NCBI GenBank assembly: GCA_930367215.1
Contig: OV884056.1
Coordinates: 52,452,308 to 52,516,307 of the forward strand
Length of the DNA: 64,000 nt
Source: Pollenia angustigena
Taxonomy: Eukaryota > Arthropoda > Insecta > Diptera > Polleniidae
Direction of reading: 5' to 3'
Within the stretch, counting starts at the first letter, position 1, and every line of letters begins with the position of its first letter. Positions 42,721-54,940 of the stretch are shown here, one piece after another. Under the pieces are notes generated by a model. It worked only from the letters and a program-made list of their open reading frames with translations. It was not told the origin of the DNA and did no database searches. Made by a program: the position numbers and the translations under genes.

Positions 42721-44498
42721 GCCATGTTCTGTAACTCTCGCGTCGAGAAACTTTTCAAATGAAATGTGTGAAATGAAAAAAAAAAAAAATGCCATATATT
42801 GAAACAAACAACTGTTTTTCTCACTCAACTGTGTCTGTAACTTCTTTTTAGCGAGTACTAGCTGGCACGTTACTCGCCAATTAAAGAAAAAGGGTGTCTG
42901 TAACATTTTGGTGAGAAAAGTTCCCACTTTGAACTGTCAAATAAACTGACGAATAAAAATGGGGCTAGAAAAAATTTTTAACACTAAAAACAATTAAAAA
43001 TACAAAGAATAATTATAATAATATTTTGTTCTTGGCACAATTTTTTATTATTTAATCATTTTGCTTTTAAAATTTTAAAAAAATATACGAATTTTTCAAA
43101 GCTCGTTTGCAAACAACAAAAATTAAAGTTGCACTTTACATTATTTGGTATAGCCGAAGGTTGTATTTTCGCCGCCGTCGCACAGTAGCGCCCGTAGAGC
43201 AAACGAGGTTGCAAAAATCAAAATTTTCATGAGCACCGACGAAGTTTTGAATAAACTCATGTTATAGGAAACTTTTCAACGATTTCAAATCTGCCACTCT
43301 TAATAATATCACATTTTTAGTTTAGAAGATATAGCCGTTCAAAGTTGACCGACTTTCGGTTTTCAAAAAAACACACAATTTTTAGTAAATTTGTTGCGAT
43401 TTCAGGTGTAATATCACGAAAAATAGGTAACGAATCGCCTTATTTTTTGTTTGTATTGATTGATGCATTTATTAAATGTGTAATGATAAAAAAAAAATGA
43501 ACTGTTTGCTTTGTGTTTCTCCTGGTAAATCACTATTTAAAAACTATCCGTTTTTTCACTATTTTTCAACTTTGACGGAAAATAACAAAAATCTATATTT
43601 TTCTATATTTGCCATATTTGCAAAATCTGTTCTTTGATTATTTCTTTACATAATTCAAAAATTTTATCTGCCCGTACGTGCCCGTTTGGCTTCTAGAGGT
43701 AAAAAAGGTTAAAAAGACATGGTTGCCATACTAATATTGCGGTTTAATAAAATTCTTTAATTTGGCCCCTACAGCGCGTAGGATGCTCCTAGATGGGTCA
43801 AATGTATGACCAACCCCACTTTATTATTTATTGCCGAATTTCGGTTTTTTTAGTTATTTCAATAAACTAAACCATTTTTGAGTTACGCGAATATATGTGT
43901 GACATGGAATTACCCATATACCGAAAATACAGAAAATTGAAAAAATAAATTTAAAAAAAAAAAATATTTTTTTTTAATTTGTTGGGTAATAATTTAGAAC
44001 CCTAAAGAAAAAAAAAATAAAAACAATCTAAAAATGTAAAAATAATTTTTTTTTAGGTACCATAAAATTGATTTTTCTACTAATTTTAACTTTGATAACC
44101 CATAAGTAGGCCCCTACACAGCGTAGCACCCTTTTCAAATGCACATTTCATAGGCTGAACAGTTATCTATCATATGCTGTTTAAACTGTTCAATTACCTT
44201 ATTCGGTTCAAAAGATATGATTTTTGCAACGAAAAAACTCAAATGGCGCCACTGTGCGTCGTTAAAAAATTTTCAATTTTGGTCGCCGTCAACGATGTGT
44301 TACTGGCGTTCTCAACGTCTGCAATGTCACATCGGCTTCGAGTGCAATGTTATGAGATTTATGACGTAACGACGTTATCTCCTTTGATAGCTTTCGACAT
44401 GAGTTACAGACACACTTTTTTCTCACTTTTCGATAAACGATGGAATATTTTGTTTTACATCTTTTCGAGAAGTTCTCACTTAAGTTACAGAACATGGG
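42721..44498. mobile_element. CCCATGTTCTGTAAC element, copy 2, interrupted
   Basis: Left start CCATGTTCTGTAACTCTCG and right end TAAGTTACAGAACATGGG. It follows copy 1 (25700-26427) in order, except for the Transib-like insertion at 43181-44256. Confidence 0.7.
43181..44256. mobile_element. Transib-like non-autonomous element, RSS-type ends
   Basis: CGTCG is duplicated on both sides (43176-43180 and 44257-44261). The uninterrupted site in the sister copy at 26.2 kb reads CCGTCGTT. The left end is CACAGTAGCGCC. The right end, on the other strand, is CACAGTGGCGCC. Both have GCAAAAATC after a 23- or 22-base spacer. A 5-bp GC-rich duplication and a CACWRTG-type end are Transib hallmarks. At 1076 bp with no transposase frame it is non-autonomous. 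Confidence 0.75.
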
Positions 44499-45294
44499 TA
44501 CATACAGAGCAATTAAAAAACTGAAATCAATTAACATTGAAATCATAATGATTTCAACCAAACTAGGGGCTACTTCTGGCGATCGTTATCGAATGCTTTC
44601 TCGATTCGACAGCAATTTTATGGTTACTGCCTGTTTAATGATTTCGAACGTCAACGTTCGCATTGAAAATTATATATAAAACAAAATTCTTAAATTTGTT
44701 TTTGTTTTAAATGTAATTTTCTATGCGATGAACAGGCTGTTAATTCTTTGATTCGTTACTGAATGAAATTAAATTATGTTTCAGTGTTCTAAAGCATTTA
44801 TTTGAGTTTTAAGCAACTAAAAAAGTAATTTCGATGCGCTCAGTATCAACTGAAACCACGACTGCCTGGTTTCTGGTTCCAAAATGATTCCAGATTTCAA
44901 AAAAAAATTCTTGTCAAAATTGCACTATTTCATTTTAAAAGAATTATTTTTAGAAATCAATAAATGCAATTAATTTAATGACAATCAATGTGATTGCAAT
45001 ACAATTTTTATTGAAATCATGAGATTTCAATCAATTCCTCTTAAATTACAATACAAATCTAGCGGTTGTAAACAAAAATGTATATTGTTGGCAATCGATT
45101 GCAATCCTATTTAATCAAATTTATTGCACTTTTTTTATCGTTTTGATTTTATGATTATGACAATAAAAAAATTTTCAATCAAATTTGTCAAAGTCAAATT
45201 TGTTTTTAATACAAATTTCTTAACTAATATTTTTATGTTAGTTTTAAAAACAGGCAGTTAAAGACGGGATTTGTTTTAGATCTTGACTTTATCG
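44499..45294. other. AT-rich spacer
   Basis: No gene recognised; TTGAAATCA-type words are frequent. Confidence 0.3.
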
Positions 45295-45524
45295 GGCCTC
45301 TTCTGAAAATCACGTGATTCCAAATCAAGTGCTTTTGAAATCAGACGTGTGATTTTGTGGTGTTCTTAAAGTCATACCGTTTTTGTGTTTCTCGGTGTGT
45401 TTTCGGCAACTGAAGATCACACAAAAACGGGACAATAAAATATCAAACGTCTGATTTAAGCAGGCACATGTGATATGAAATCACGTGATTTAAGTAAAAG
45501 TAACTTGCAGAACAGGCCTGTATA
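45295..45524. mobile_element. MITE with GGCCT-TTCTG ends
   Basis: Left GGGCCTCTTCTG and right CAGAACAGGCCTG. The palindrome AATCACGTGATT is present near both ends. Confidence 0.5.
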
Positions 45525-45679
45525 TAAAGATTTTGGACTATTTTGTACAAGTTTATTGCTAGAAGGCCCTAAAAATAGGACCCCTAGACTAAACAGTCAA
45601 ACCAAAAGTTTTAAGAGATGTCTTTCTTATAAGTTTTAATAAAAAGATGGCCGTATAACCTTAAATTCGAAATTAATTT

Positions 45680-46073
45680 GGGCCACAGACTAGTGATTTG
45701 TGCGTGTGATTGGTTAGCGTACCATTTCTCCACACACGACGAACAAATCACAATAACCTTAGCCGTCAAAAAGACAACATGAGTTGTGAGGCTGATGATG
45801 CTATTGAACTTTTTATAATTTATTTGTTTACACAACAAAAAAATAAATTAAAAAAAAGAAAAAAATTTTGTATGCTGAACAACTCCGCAATAGATACAAT
45901 TTGACGTTTCGTTTTATACTTAAATGAAAAATTTTTAAAATGTTCGCCCACTAACACGAACACGAACAAATCAGAAGAAATTGAAAGTTTTCAATTACTT
46001 GTGATTTGTGCACGCACAGCCCCATTAACATGTAAAAAGATGTCGATCTCGCACAAATCACTAGTGTGTGCCC
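45680..46073. mobile_element. 394-bp MITE
   Basis: Left GGGCCACAGACTAGTGATTT and right, on the other strand, GGGCACACACTAGTGATTTG. A further GTGATTTGT or its complement recurs inside. Confidence 0.6.
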
Positions 46074-46539
46074 AGCTTTAGTTAATTTTACTGAATTGGG
46101 TTTCCCTTTTTTCAAAATAGAGCACTTTGCTTGATTTTAATCAATTTCCAGAGTGAAAATTTTATTTTTTCACATTTAATTCATGATGTGACAATCTTAT
46201 TATTTTTTCATTATTTAAAAAAAAAAACAGTTAATTTTATTGTTAAATAATTTTTCTAATGCTGATACACATTGCTGCTGCATCGAAATATTGGAGTTAT
46301 AAAATGAATTTTAACAAATTCTTTATACATATAAAAAAGAAAAACATCAAACTCAATTAATTATACAGCAATTTAATTCGATAGTTTTTAGCATTTTTTC
46401 GTTAATTTTAATCAATATCGATTCTATAAAATTCCGATATTAAGCGTATTTTTTTCTGTGTATAGATTACTAGAGCGTTAAAAAAATATTGACTTTCTTG
46501 ATAATAGTTCGGAAATCTTCAGAAAAATTTGTTTGCTCG
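46074..46539. other. AT-rich spacer
   Basis: Nothing recognised. Confidence 0.3.
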
Positions 46540-46830
46540 GAAGGCTATTCTCCCTTAAGCATCGGAGGTTAGAAAGCTTCAGCTCCTAAGCAAGAGGCGA
46601 GTGTATTTACTGACCGGATTATACAATGAAAATGCTACCCGAGTGGTTAGTTTGGCTCAAACTCCGGGGGTGGTTGTGAAATTCTTTGTTTATCACCCAG
46701 TGGCTAAGATGGCACAGTAAGACCTAGGGCAGGCATTCATGTAAATCCACAGCCCAGGTAGGGAGCTGGTCTACCAGGTAGGGAGCTGGTCTACCACGTA
46801 GGGAGCTGGTCTACCTGTGTTAGGATTGCG
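46540..46830 (+). mobile_element. LINE tail with 20/21-bp tandem repeat
   Basis: CATCGGAGGTTAGAAAGCTT matches the LINE 3' region near 16108. At 46755-46815 the unit AGGTAGGGAGCTGGTCTACC is repeated three times. Confidence 0.5.
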
Positions 46831-46965
46831 CGATAATTTCCTCCTAGAGACTCTAGTCTATTTTATAAAATAAATTAAGTAGAAAATGTTATGACCTTTA
46901 AAACGTTGCACATAAAAAAATGTTTCCCTTTAATAATAAAGAATTACTTCTTTTCTCCATTATAG

Positions 46966-48000
46966 AATACCTCGCCCTCTCTCAGGATAAACTACTGGAT
47001 ACCTTACGGAGCCCTTTATAAAACACAGACAAAAACAAAATAACCAACAATGAAATGAAACTCAAAGAAACCTCACAAAAAACTAATTATTTCTATAAAA
47101 CAGAAAAAAAATAACAATTTTCGAAGCAAAATGTGATACAAACAAAATTTTTTTTTTTTAATTTAGGAAAAACTTAAAAAAATTAACTATTTACAACAAC
47201 AACAAAATTGCACTGCAAAATTTAATTTTCATTAAAAAAAAATATTTTAAAAACAGCATTTCAAAAAAAAATATAACAATATGTGTCAACTACAACATCC
47301 TCGCAACCAAAAAAAAACAACACTCCTGCAAAAATATGTTTAAGATAAGCGCCATTTTTTTATGACAACAACAACAAAAATCAATTAAATTCTATTTTTG
47401 AAAATAACTCAAGGATATCAAAACAAACTCAAAGAAAAACTTGAAATAAACAAGGAACTCTGTGTTAAAACTAAAAACAGGAAAATACGACTCAAAGGAT
47501 ATCAAAGAGAATTTATTTTTAAAATAATAAACTCAAAACATCTAAATATTAGAAAAATACTCTTAAATTAACAAAAGCAAAAAAAAACAAAAAAAAAAAA
47601 TAAATAGAAAGGAGAAAAAGCTTTTATTGCTAACAGCAGTAATGTTATCTCACGAGTTAACCACAAAGATACAGGAGAAAGTTAAGGCGAATATTTGTGT
47701 AAACAGGAGAAATTGTATAAGAAAAATTCTAAAGAGATGAATTTATCTAAATTCACACACAACCCCTTCAGAGCAGCAGTTTAGTTACTCCTTAACATCT
47801 CTAATCTAACTCAAGAAACAAACAGATACAACTCATTCAGAGTCAAACTTGATTTTACCACCCCAAAATATTATAATTCATCAAAATCATCATCATCAGC
47901 AGAAGGCAGCCAGCAAAAAGCAGCAGTAGCAGCAGTAACATTAACATTATCCTCGTCCTCATCCTTTTAAAGCACCCCTTTTTAAACGAAAGCGAATTTT
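46966..48000 (+). other. candidate exon, possibly last coding codons plus UTR
   Basis: The acceptor TTCTTTTCTCCATTATAG (ending 46965) precedes about 75 bases that are clearly GC-richer than their surroundings. One frame reads YLALSQDKLLDTLRSPL and then TAA (47019-47021). This looks like a protein C-terminus entered in phase 2 (two bases of a split codon). The next kilobase has CAACAACAAC, CATCATCATCAGCAG and CAGCAGTAGCAGCAG runs typical of fly untranslated regions and no dispersed repeat that I recognise. No family match is made. Chance remains possible for so short a frame. Confidence 0.35.
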
Positions 48001-48054
48001 GTGTGTGTGTGTTAGAAATTCTTTCTTCATCCGTTTGTGTTTCCTACTTCAACT

Positions 48055-48640
48055 GAGCAAATGATTCCAAAATGATGCTCTTGGCTTTTGTGGACTTAAG
48101 GTATAAATGGTTGTTGGATGAGTAAATGAATGAATGAATGAATGAACTTTATGTTACTTTTTTTATAACTGGTAAATTTTATATATAAATAATATTTATT
48201 TTTTTTTTTTTTGATTAAAGAAAATTTCTAAGATGGTGGTTCAGTTCAAGAACAATATCTCCAAAAAAAGTTTTACTCCCTCTCTCTATCCTTTAAACAA
48301 AAAAAAATATCCTTCAAACATAAGCAAATGTTTTTTTTATGATTTTTGTTTTAAAAATTACTTTTAAAGGGCAAATGATTTTTTTTTAATGGAAAATGAT
48401 GCCTTTTGATTTTGAGGATTTAAGGTGAAGGGGATACTTTCAAGGACCTTTAAGCCTTTAAACAAAATCATACGTTTCTTTTATTAAAATGTTGTTTTTT
48501 TTTTTTTTTTTTTTTGTTATACAAAAAATTAATTAGCAAAAATTCTTTAAAATATAAAAAAATGTAAAGAAAATGAGCAAATGATTTGTTTTAAGATGCT
48601 CTTTGCTTTTGAGGAATTAAGGATAAGGGTTAGAGAGTGG
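48055..48640 (+). repeat. three decayed copies of a 200-310-bp unit
   Basis: The word group GCAAATGATT ... GATGC(T/C) ... TTTTGNGGANTTAAGG recurs at about 48058, 48371 and 48576. Frames opened by the ATGs in it are side effects of the repeat. Confidence 0.5.
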
Positions 48641-49352
48641 AGGTTTAAAGTTAAAGGGAAAGTAAAAATTGGAATATTTTACGAATATTAGGAAAGAATT
48701 ATTTTAATACAAACCAAAAAGAATTCTGCAAAAAAAATCAAAAATGTCCTTCGAATCCTGAAAAATGGTTTCTAGCATTTTTTTTTTTAATTAATTTAAG
48801 ATTTGATCTAATTGATTTATATTGACGTCAATTCAGGAATTTTCTACATTTAAACGAAATCTTAACTTTTGATTGTTGTTTCAAAATGGTAAAAAGGTTC
48901 TTCGCGTACTCTAAGTTGCTTTACAAAAATTTAAAAAAATTTGATTTCGAGTTATAAAAGCAAACTTAAGCTTCTTTAAAAAAGCTTAAGATGTAATTTT
49001 GTTCTCTTTCCTTCTTGCTCTCTACCAAAGTTGCCAACCTAAAAAATCTTATTTATTAAATTTAATATTAAAGAAAATGGCAAAATTTTAAGAAAAAATA
49101 AGTTAAAGAAATTTTTTTGGGGAAATATTTTAAAGTATTTAACTGTTTTGCGTTGCCAATTGTTAATTTCAAAAATCGTTAAATTAACATGAAATTTTTA
49201 AAAACTTAAAATTATTGACGAGTAACATTTACATTTTTACGTTGCCAATTTGTTAACTAAAACATTTCAAATTAAAATGAAATGAATGAAATTAAACTTC
49301 ACTAAAGAAAAACTTGTATTCACATAAAATTGAATCTTTAAATTATAATTAA
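48641..49352. other. AT-rich spacer
   Basis: Near 49152 and 49232 the words TTGCCAATT and GTTGCCAATTTGTTAA appear, the complements of the word common further on. No gene. Confidence 0.3.
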
Positions 49353-49626
49353 GGCCCTGAATTTGTAAAACGCAACGCAATCCCAAAAATAACATTGAAA
49401 GCAAAAACAATGTCAAAAATTTTTCAAAATTTTGATATTGCTTTCTACAGAAATACACATTGCGCTTAAAAATTATCAACGCCACAAGATATGCAGCGTT
49501 TAAAATTTAAAAATTCAATATTCATTTCTATAGAAAACAACAACAAAATTATGAAATATTTTCGATTTTGTTTTTGCTTTCAATATAATTTTTGGCGTTG
49601 CTTTTGCGTTTTACAAATTTAGGGCC
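49353..49626. mobile_element. Harbinger-like MITE, TAA duplication
   Basis: Ends GGCCCTGAATTTGTAAAACG and the complement of GGCCCTAAATTTGTAAAACG. TAA lies outside both ends (49350-49352 and 49627-49629). GAAAGCAAAAAC is mirrored inside. Confidence 0.7.
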
Positions 49627-49789
49627 TAAATTAAAAATTTTTATTTAGGAATTACTCAAACTCTCCTTTTAATTTTAATTTCTGGTAATTTTAGAATTTT
49701 TCAGTTGCCTAATTGTTTCTTTTCGAAGTGCATTAAAATATTTTCAATTTTAAATTCATTTGTACACATACAAAAATTTGTTCACAATT

Positions 49790-50960
49790 TAAGCTACTAC
49801 TCAGCCACTTTAGCCTGCTGTTCCTAAGCCTTAGACAGTGACACAGAATGTGCTTAAACGTCTTTATCTCCTATGTGTCCTCGCACAAGCTACATAAGTC
49901 CACCAAGTCAGATCCCATTACTATCGCTATCATGCCAATCATGCAGTGGAACGTGATAATATCTATCATAGTCCTAACTCAGAATCGGTCTTCCTTATCA
50001 TCGACCATAACGTCCGCGATACTCTTTAATCCGTTCTATTTATCCAGGCCCCAAAATAAAAACCTTTTGGAGGTCTGACCGTCTCCACACAGTCAGGATC
50101 CTCCATTTCCGAGCATAATCTCGGCAATTCTGCGGCCATTTTATTACCGCTGATGTGGCAGTGACCGGGTACCCTTCAAAGCCTTATTATATAATCCCCT
50201 AAAATGTTCCTTAAAGCCCTAATGTAATTGTCAACTACCCTGAAATTCACAAAACAGCCCATCAAGGCCTTAAAAGCCGCTTGGCTGTTTGCATACATAT
50301 ATTGGGACCTTCGAGCCGCCAGTAATGTTGGCCGTTATCAATTATATGGCCTTCAAAAATGTAAAAGAACCTCCACCTGAAAAGCACTGCAGTTGTTAGG
50401 AAGCCTATATGACCTTTTACTATTTAGATTGTCAAGGTTGACCCCCGCACCTGTGCCCCCTAAATACAAATCCCTCATATAATCTGCCCTGACATGAGTA
50501 GCTCTGCCTAGACGGTAATACCACCCTTGGCAAATACTCAAAGTCGACCCTAGTGCCCAAATAATACGTGGAGCCAAGCGAGCCCAGGTAATAACCACGA
50601 ATGCTACACTTCGCAAGTGATTTTTCGTAAAATTTTCTAATAGTCCCAGATCCCTAAGTCTAAGAATATTCCTAGCTGACATTCACATCACATACTGCTT
50701 AATAGGCAGAATATGTAGAATAACATCCACAGTCCCTAGAGGAGTACTTCTCATGGCGCCTGTCACGCCAACCGAAGCACCTCTCTGAGCCTTAGACAGA
50801 AGGTTTATCCCATTTACCAGCCCCATTGCATCCCACCACACACAGCATCAATACGTAAGAATTGGTCTAACCACCAATATTTAAAGCCCTCCCACCACTG
50901 ACGTCCTGGGTCCCCATTTCCTATCGTAGATTTGCAAATTGCGTTGCCAATCTCCTTAAA
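49790..50960 (-). pseudogene. LINE ORF2 (LOA/R1-like) RT thumb to C-terminus
   Basis: Minus strand from about 50900 reads LTYGAVVWWDAMGLVNG (end of RT), then the thumb SARNILRLRDLGLLENF and NHLRSVAFVV. An RNase H-like segment follows near 50300, and the tail FHCMIGMIAIVMGSDLVDLC near 49920 runs into KTFKHILCHC. Frameshifts and stops break it. Much GC-richer than its surroundings. Confidence 0.75.
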
Positions 50961-50999
50961 ATTTTCATTAAATATACAAAATCGTACCAATGGAATTCA

Positions 51000-53900
51000 A
51001 ATTTAAATAATAGTTGGCAACACTTTACTGTAAGTAATAATCAAAACCTACTTTTTAGGTAATCCAAACGATTCTTTTTACAAAAATTTACGATTTTTAA
51101 TAAAAAAATTTTTAAATTCATCAAAAATTTTTAAAATAAACTCAAGGTAGTATAAAGTGCCTTCTAATTGTCTTTATAAAAATTCTAAAGCTGGAGAAAA
51201 ATTTAAAGAAAATATATCAATCTAAGAAATAAAAATCTTCTACAACAAAAATTTTAATTTAGCCTTCAACAAATTAGTTTCTTTGGCAATTAAAATAAAA
51301 TATATGTATATTTTATTATTAACGAAATCCTGAAAGGAAAACCTGTTTTTTTAAGTAAAAAAAACAGTTATTTTGAAATTTAAAACAATCTTTAAGTTAA
51401 ATTTTAAAAGCGGATGGCAAACGCTAAAGTTTCAAAACATTTCTAAGCCAAAAGAAAACATTTAATTTAATAATAAGCCAAAATAAAGTTTTTCGCTTTA
51501 GAAACAAAAAAAAACCCAAACAAAATTGGTAACTCGTTATTTATTTAATTCTTTTAAAATACATGAATTGCGATTAGATTTATATTGAAAAATTCTTTTA
51601 AAATTTGAAAAAAAACGCTTTATAAAATATATTGAATTATTTAGTTACACTAATTTTTAAGGCTTTGATATAATAAAGTTTTAAAGTTGGCAATGCTGAA
51701 TTAAAAAAAGTAATAATTTTTTTTAGTTTAAATTTTAATTGGCCATTTGTATAAAAATAAATTAAAAATATATATTTATTTATAAAAAATTACCAATTCA
51801 AGACGAATTCAAATTACTATTGGCAACACCAAATTCAATATTTAAGTATTCTGTTTTCAAAAAATCATAAAAAATATAAAATATTCTATAGGAAATTAAT
51901 TCCTACAAAAACTAACATTGATTTTTACAAAAACAAAATGCAATTGGCAACTCTAATATATGAAAAACTTTCAAAGTTCGTCTTTAAATAAAATTTAAAA
52001 AAAATTCTAAAGCCAATTTATTCATCAGAATGTCGTTACACCAAAAGCTTAAAATTATAAACTGATTGGCAACTCAAATTAAGAATCCCTTTTTATACAA
52101 AAGTGAAAAAATTCCAAAAAGACTTATTCAAATAATAATTAAAACATTAGTAGCCAAAAATATGGAGTGAAAATTATCAAATCAAACTATAATTGGCAAC
52201 ATTTTTGAGAACAAATAAAAAACTAAAATAAACCCTACAAAAATAAGAAATTATTTCAAAGCTTCAAAATCAATACGAGGTATAACTAACAACTTCTAAG
52301 CTAATTTGAATAACAGTTTCAAAATACAAAATCATTTTAGGAAAAATTTAAAAGAACTTTCGTTAAAGTTAGTTTTGGATTCAAATTATATTAAAATATT
52401 TGTAAAAATATATGTTTTTAAAATTCTTATGAATGGTCATTAAATTAAAAGTTTTTTAATATTAGACTTTAGTTGGCAGCATCTTAAAATTTCATGACCT
52501 CAAATTAAAATTTTAAAAATAATAAAATTTTAAACAATATTAAGATTATAGTTGGCATGCATTTTTTAAATTTTTTATAACTTTTGACTAAAATTCACCT
52601 TAAAAATAAAAACGTTTAAAAAAAGAACTTAAAAGTTTAAAAAAATTCGGATATATTTAAAAACGTGGAAATATGTTTATAAATAAATTTTAAAATTTAG
52701 TGATAACTTTTATCTTCAATTAATTTTTTTTGTTCTAAAAAAATACAACTAAAATTCTGTTTAGATAACATTTGACAGCACTTCAAACTTTAAAAATTTC
52801 CGAAAAAAAATATGCAAAACAAAAGAATATGTAATTGGTTACTCCAGTTTCTATGGTTATGAAGTTAAAAGATTTAAAAACTTAAGTAATATTTTCATAG
52901 TTGGCAACTCATTTTAAATTCAAAAATTAAGATTTTAGTTTAAAATAAAATTTAGCAAAACTGCAAATTACTATATAAATTTATTTCTTTTAGAATGTTT
53001 TAAAAGGAGGGTTTTTAAATAAAATTGGCAACTCGCAAAAATTTCAAATAAAGGACATTTTATTTTCCAAAAATATTTTGAAATTATGTTTCTTACAAGA
53101 ATGCCGGTTATAAAAAAAAGGTATTAAGAAAAAAAATTTTACAGTTTTGAAAATTGCTAAAATTAACTGTCTGGCCCACAATGTCAACAAGAAAATATCT
53201 TTCGTATATTAACGTTGAAATCAAAAACAAATTTCAGTTTTTTTATTATTGTTTTCAATATAAATATACGAAAGACATGTTTTTGTCGACCTTGTGGGCC
53301 AGGCAGTAACAAATTTTAATTAAAAAAATTAGTTGGCAAATTAGTTATGTGAGTTTGAATTAAATAAATTAAACTAAATTGGCAACTCAATGAATTTTTA
53401 TTCGAATTAAATAAATTCAATTAAATTGGCAACTCACTTTAAAGAAAAAAAAATCGATATATTATGCATCCAACAAATTAAGATGGCAACTCTTAACACA
53501 CCATCTGAAATTGGCAACTCCCATCGAACACAGTTCAAAAATTAATATAATGTTATGCTTTTGTTAAACCAAATTTGGTTTGCAAATTAGTAAAACTAAA
53601 AATTTTTTTAAGTTTAAAATTAAGTTGGCAACTTAGTTGTGTGAATTAAAAGTGAATAAATCAATTTAAATTTACAACTCACATCGTAGACCATATGAAA
53701 AATAATAAAATTTGTTACTTTTGTTAACAAAAATTTGTTTTGCAAATTACTTAAACCTAAAACATATTATTTTAATTTCAAAATTAAGTTGGCAACTTGG
53801 TAATCAATTTACATCAAACACAAAACTAAAAACAAGAAAATTTTTTTTTCAACTAAAATAAGTTTTGCAAATTACTAAAATTATATATTTTGTTAATTTC

Positions 53901-54790
53901 TAAATTAAGTTGGCAACTTTAATTTCAAAAAACATTAGGAATTTACGTGGCTTAAAAAAAATTAAGCAATGGCAACATTGTCATAAACAAATTTTATACT
54001 TTTGTTTTCAAAAAATTGTCTTGAAAATTACTGAAATTAAATATATTTTGTTTCAAAATTTAGTTGCCAACGTAGACATGTAAATTTAAATTGAACAAAA
54101 CAAATTAAATTGGCCACACACTTTAAAGAACATAAAATTAAAAGCATTATACGATTGTTTTCCAAACAACACATTTATATTTTACTAATAAAAACCTAAT
54201 GAAATTGGCAACTCACATCGAACACAATACAAAAAACTATAAAATTTTTTACTTTTGCTAACCAAAATTAGTTTTGCAAATTACTAAAGCTATATTTTTT
54301 ATTTAAAATTTAAGTTGGCAACTTTCATTTTTTCAATAAACAATTAAAAATTTACGCTTCTTACAAAAAAAAAAATTAAACAACGCCAACATGTTCATAA
54401 CAAAAAATATTAATAATAAACATTTATGACTTTTATTTAAAAAAAAAATTTGAAAATTACGGAAATTAAATTTTTGTATTTAGTTGGCAACGTAGGTTTG
54501 GGAATTTGAATTGATTAATCAATATAAAATAAGCAACACACTTAAAAGAAAAAGAATAAAAATATTGTAAGGTTGTTTTCCAAACAACAAATTTAGATGA
54601 CAACTCGTATTTAATAATTTACTAAAAAAAAAACTAACGAAATTAGCAACTCACATCGAACACAATGCAAAAAATATTGAAAATTTTATACTTTTGCTAA
54701 CCAAAATTAGTCTTGCAAACTACTAAAACTATATTTTAATTTAAAATTAAGTTGGCAAGTTATTTATGAGAATTTCATATGCTGCTTGGC
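51000..54790 (+). repeat. zone with about 25 TTGGCAAC words (decayed tandem repeats)
   Basis: TTGGCAA(C) or a one-base variant recurs at about 51013, 51822, 51943, 52073, 52900, 53028, 53380, 53430, 53624, 53788, 53908, 54204, 54315, 54482 and others, nearly all on the plus strand and often followed by TC or TT. From 53500 a longer unit (ATCGAACACA, AGTTTTGCAAATTACTAAA, AAATTAAGTTGGCAACTT) is visible. No coding frames. Confidence 0.65.
53167..53306. mobile_element. 140-bp Harbinger-like MITE, TAA duplication
   Basis: CTGTCTGGCCCACAATGTC pairs with the right end (CTGCCTGGCCCACAAGGTC on the other strand). TAA lies on both sides (53164-53166 and 53307-53309). Confidence 0.7.
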
Positions 54791-54794
54791 CATT

Positions 54795-54940
54795 AGGTCT
54801 GGATTCACACTGTGAAGGTTTTCTTTCGAAAAGTCTTAGTTTATTGGTGTGAGGGGAAGAGAACATGCTATTCTTCTATCCCTTCTTACCAATAAACTCA
54901 AGGTTTTTAAAGGAAAACGTTCATAGTGTGAACATAGACT
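54795..54940. mobile_element. 146-bp MITE
   Basis: AGGTCTGGATTCACACTGTG pairs with the right end (AGTCTATGTTCACACTATGA on the other strand). Pairing runs about 53 bp to AGTTTATTGGT. Confidence 0.65.

Noticed and set aside
48065..48095. ATGATGCTCTTGGCTTTTGT as a signal-peptide start exon followed by a donor
   Set aside because: The same word group recurs twice downstream in decayed form, and the donor-like GTATAA is weak; better explained as a tandem repeat.
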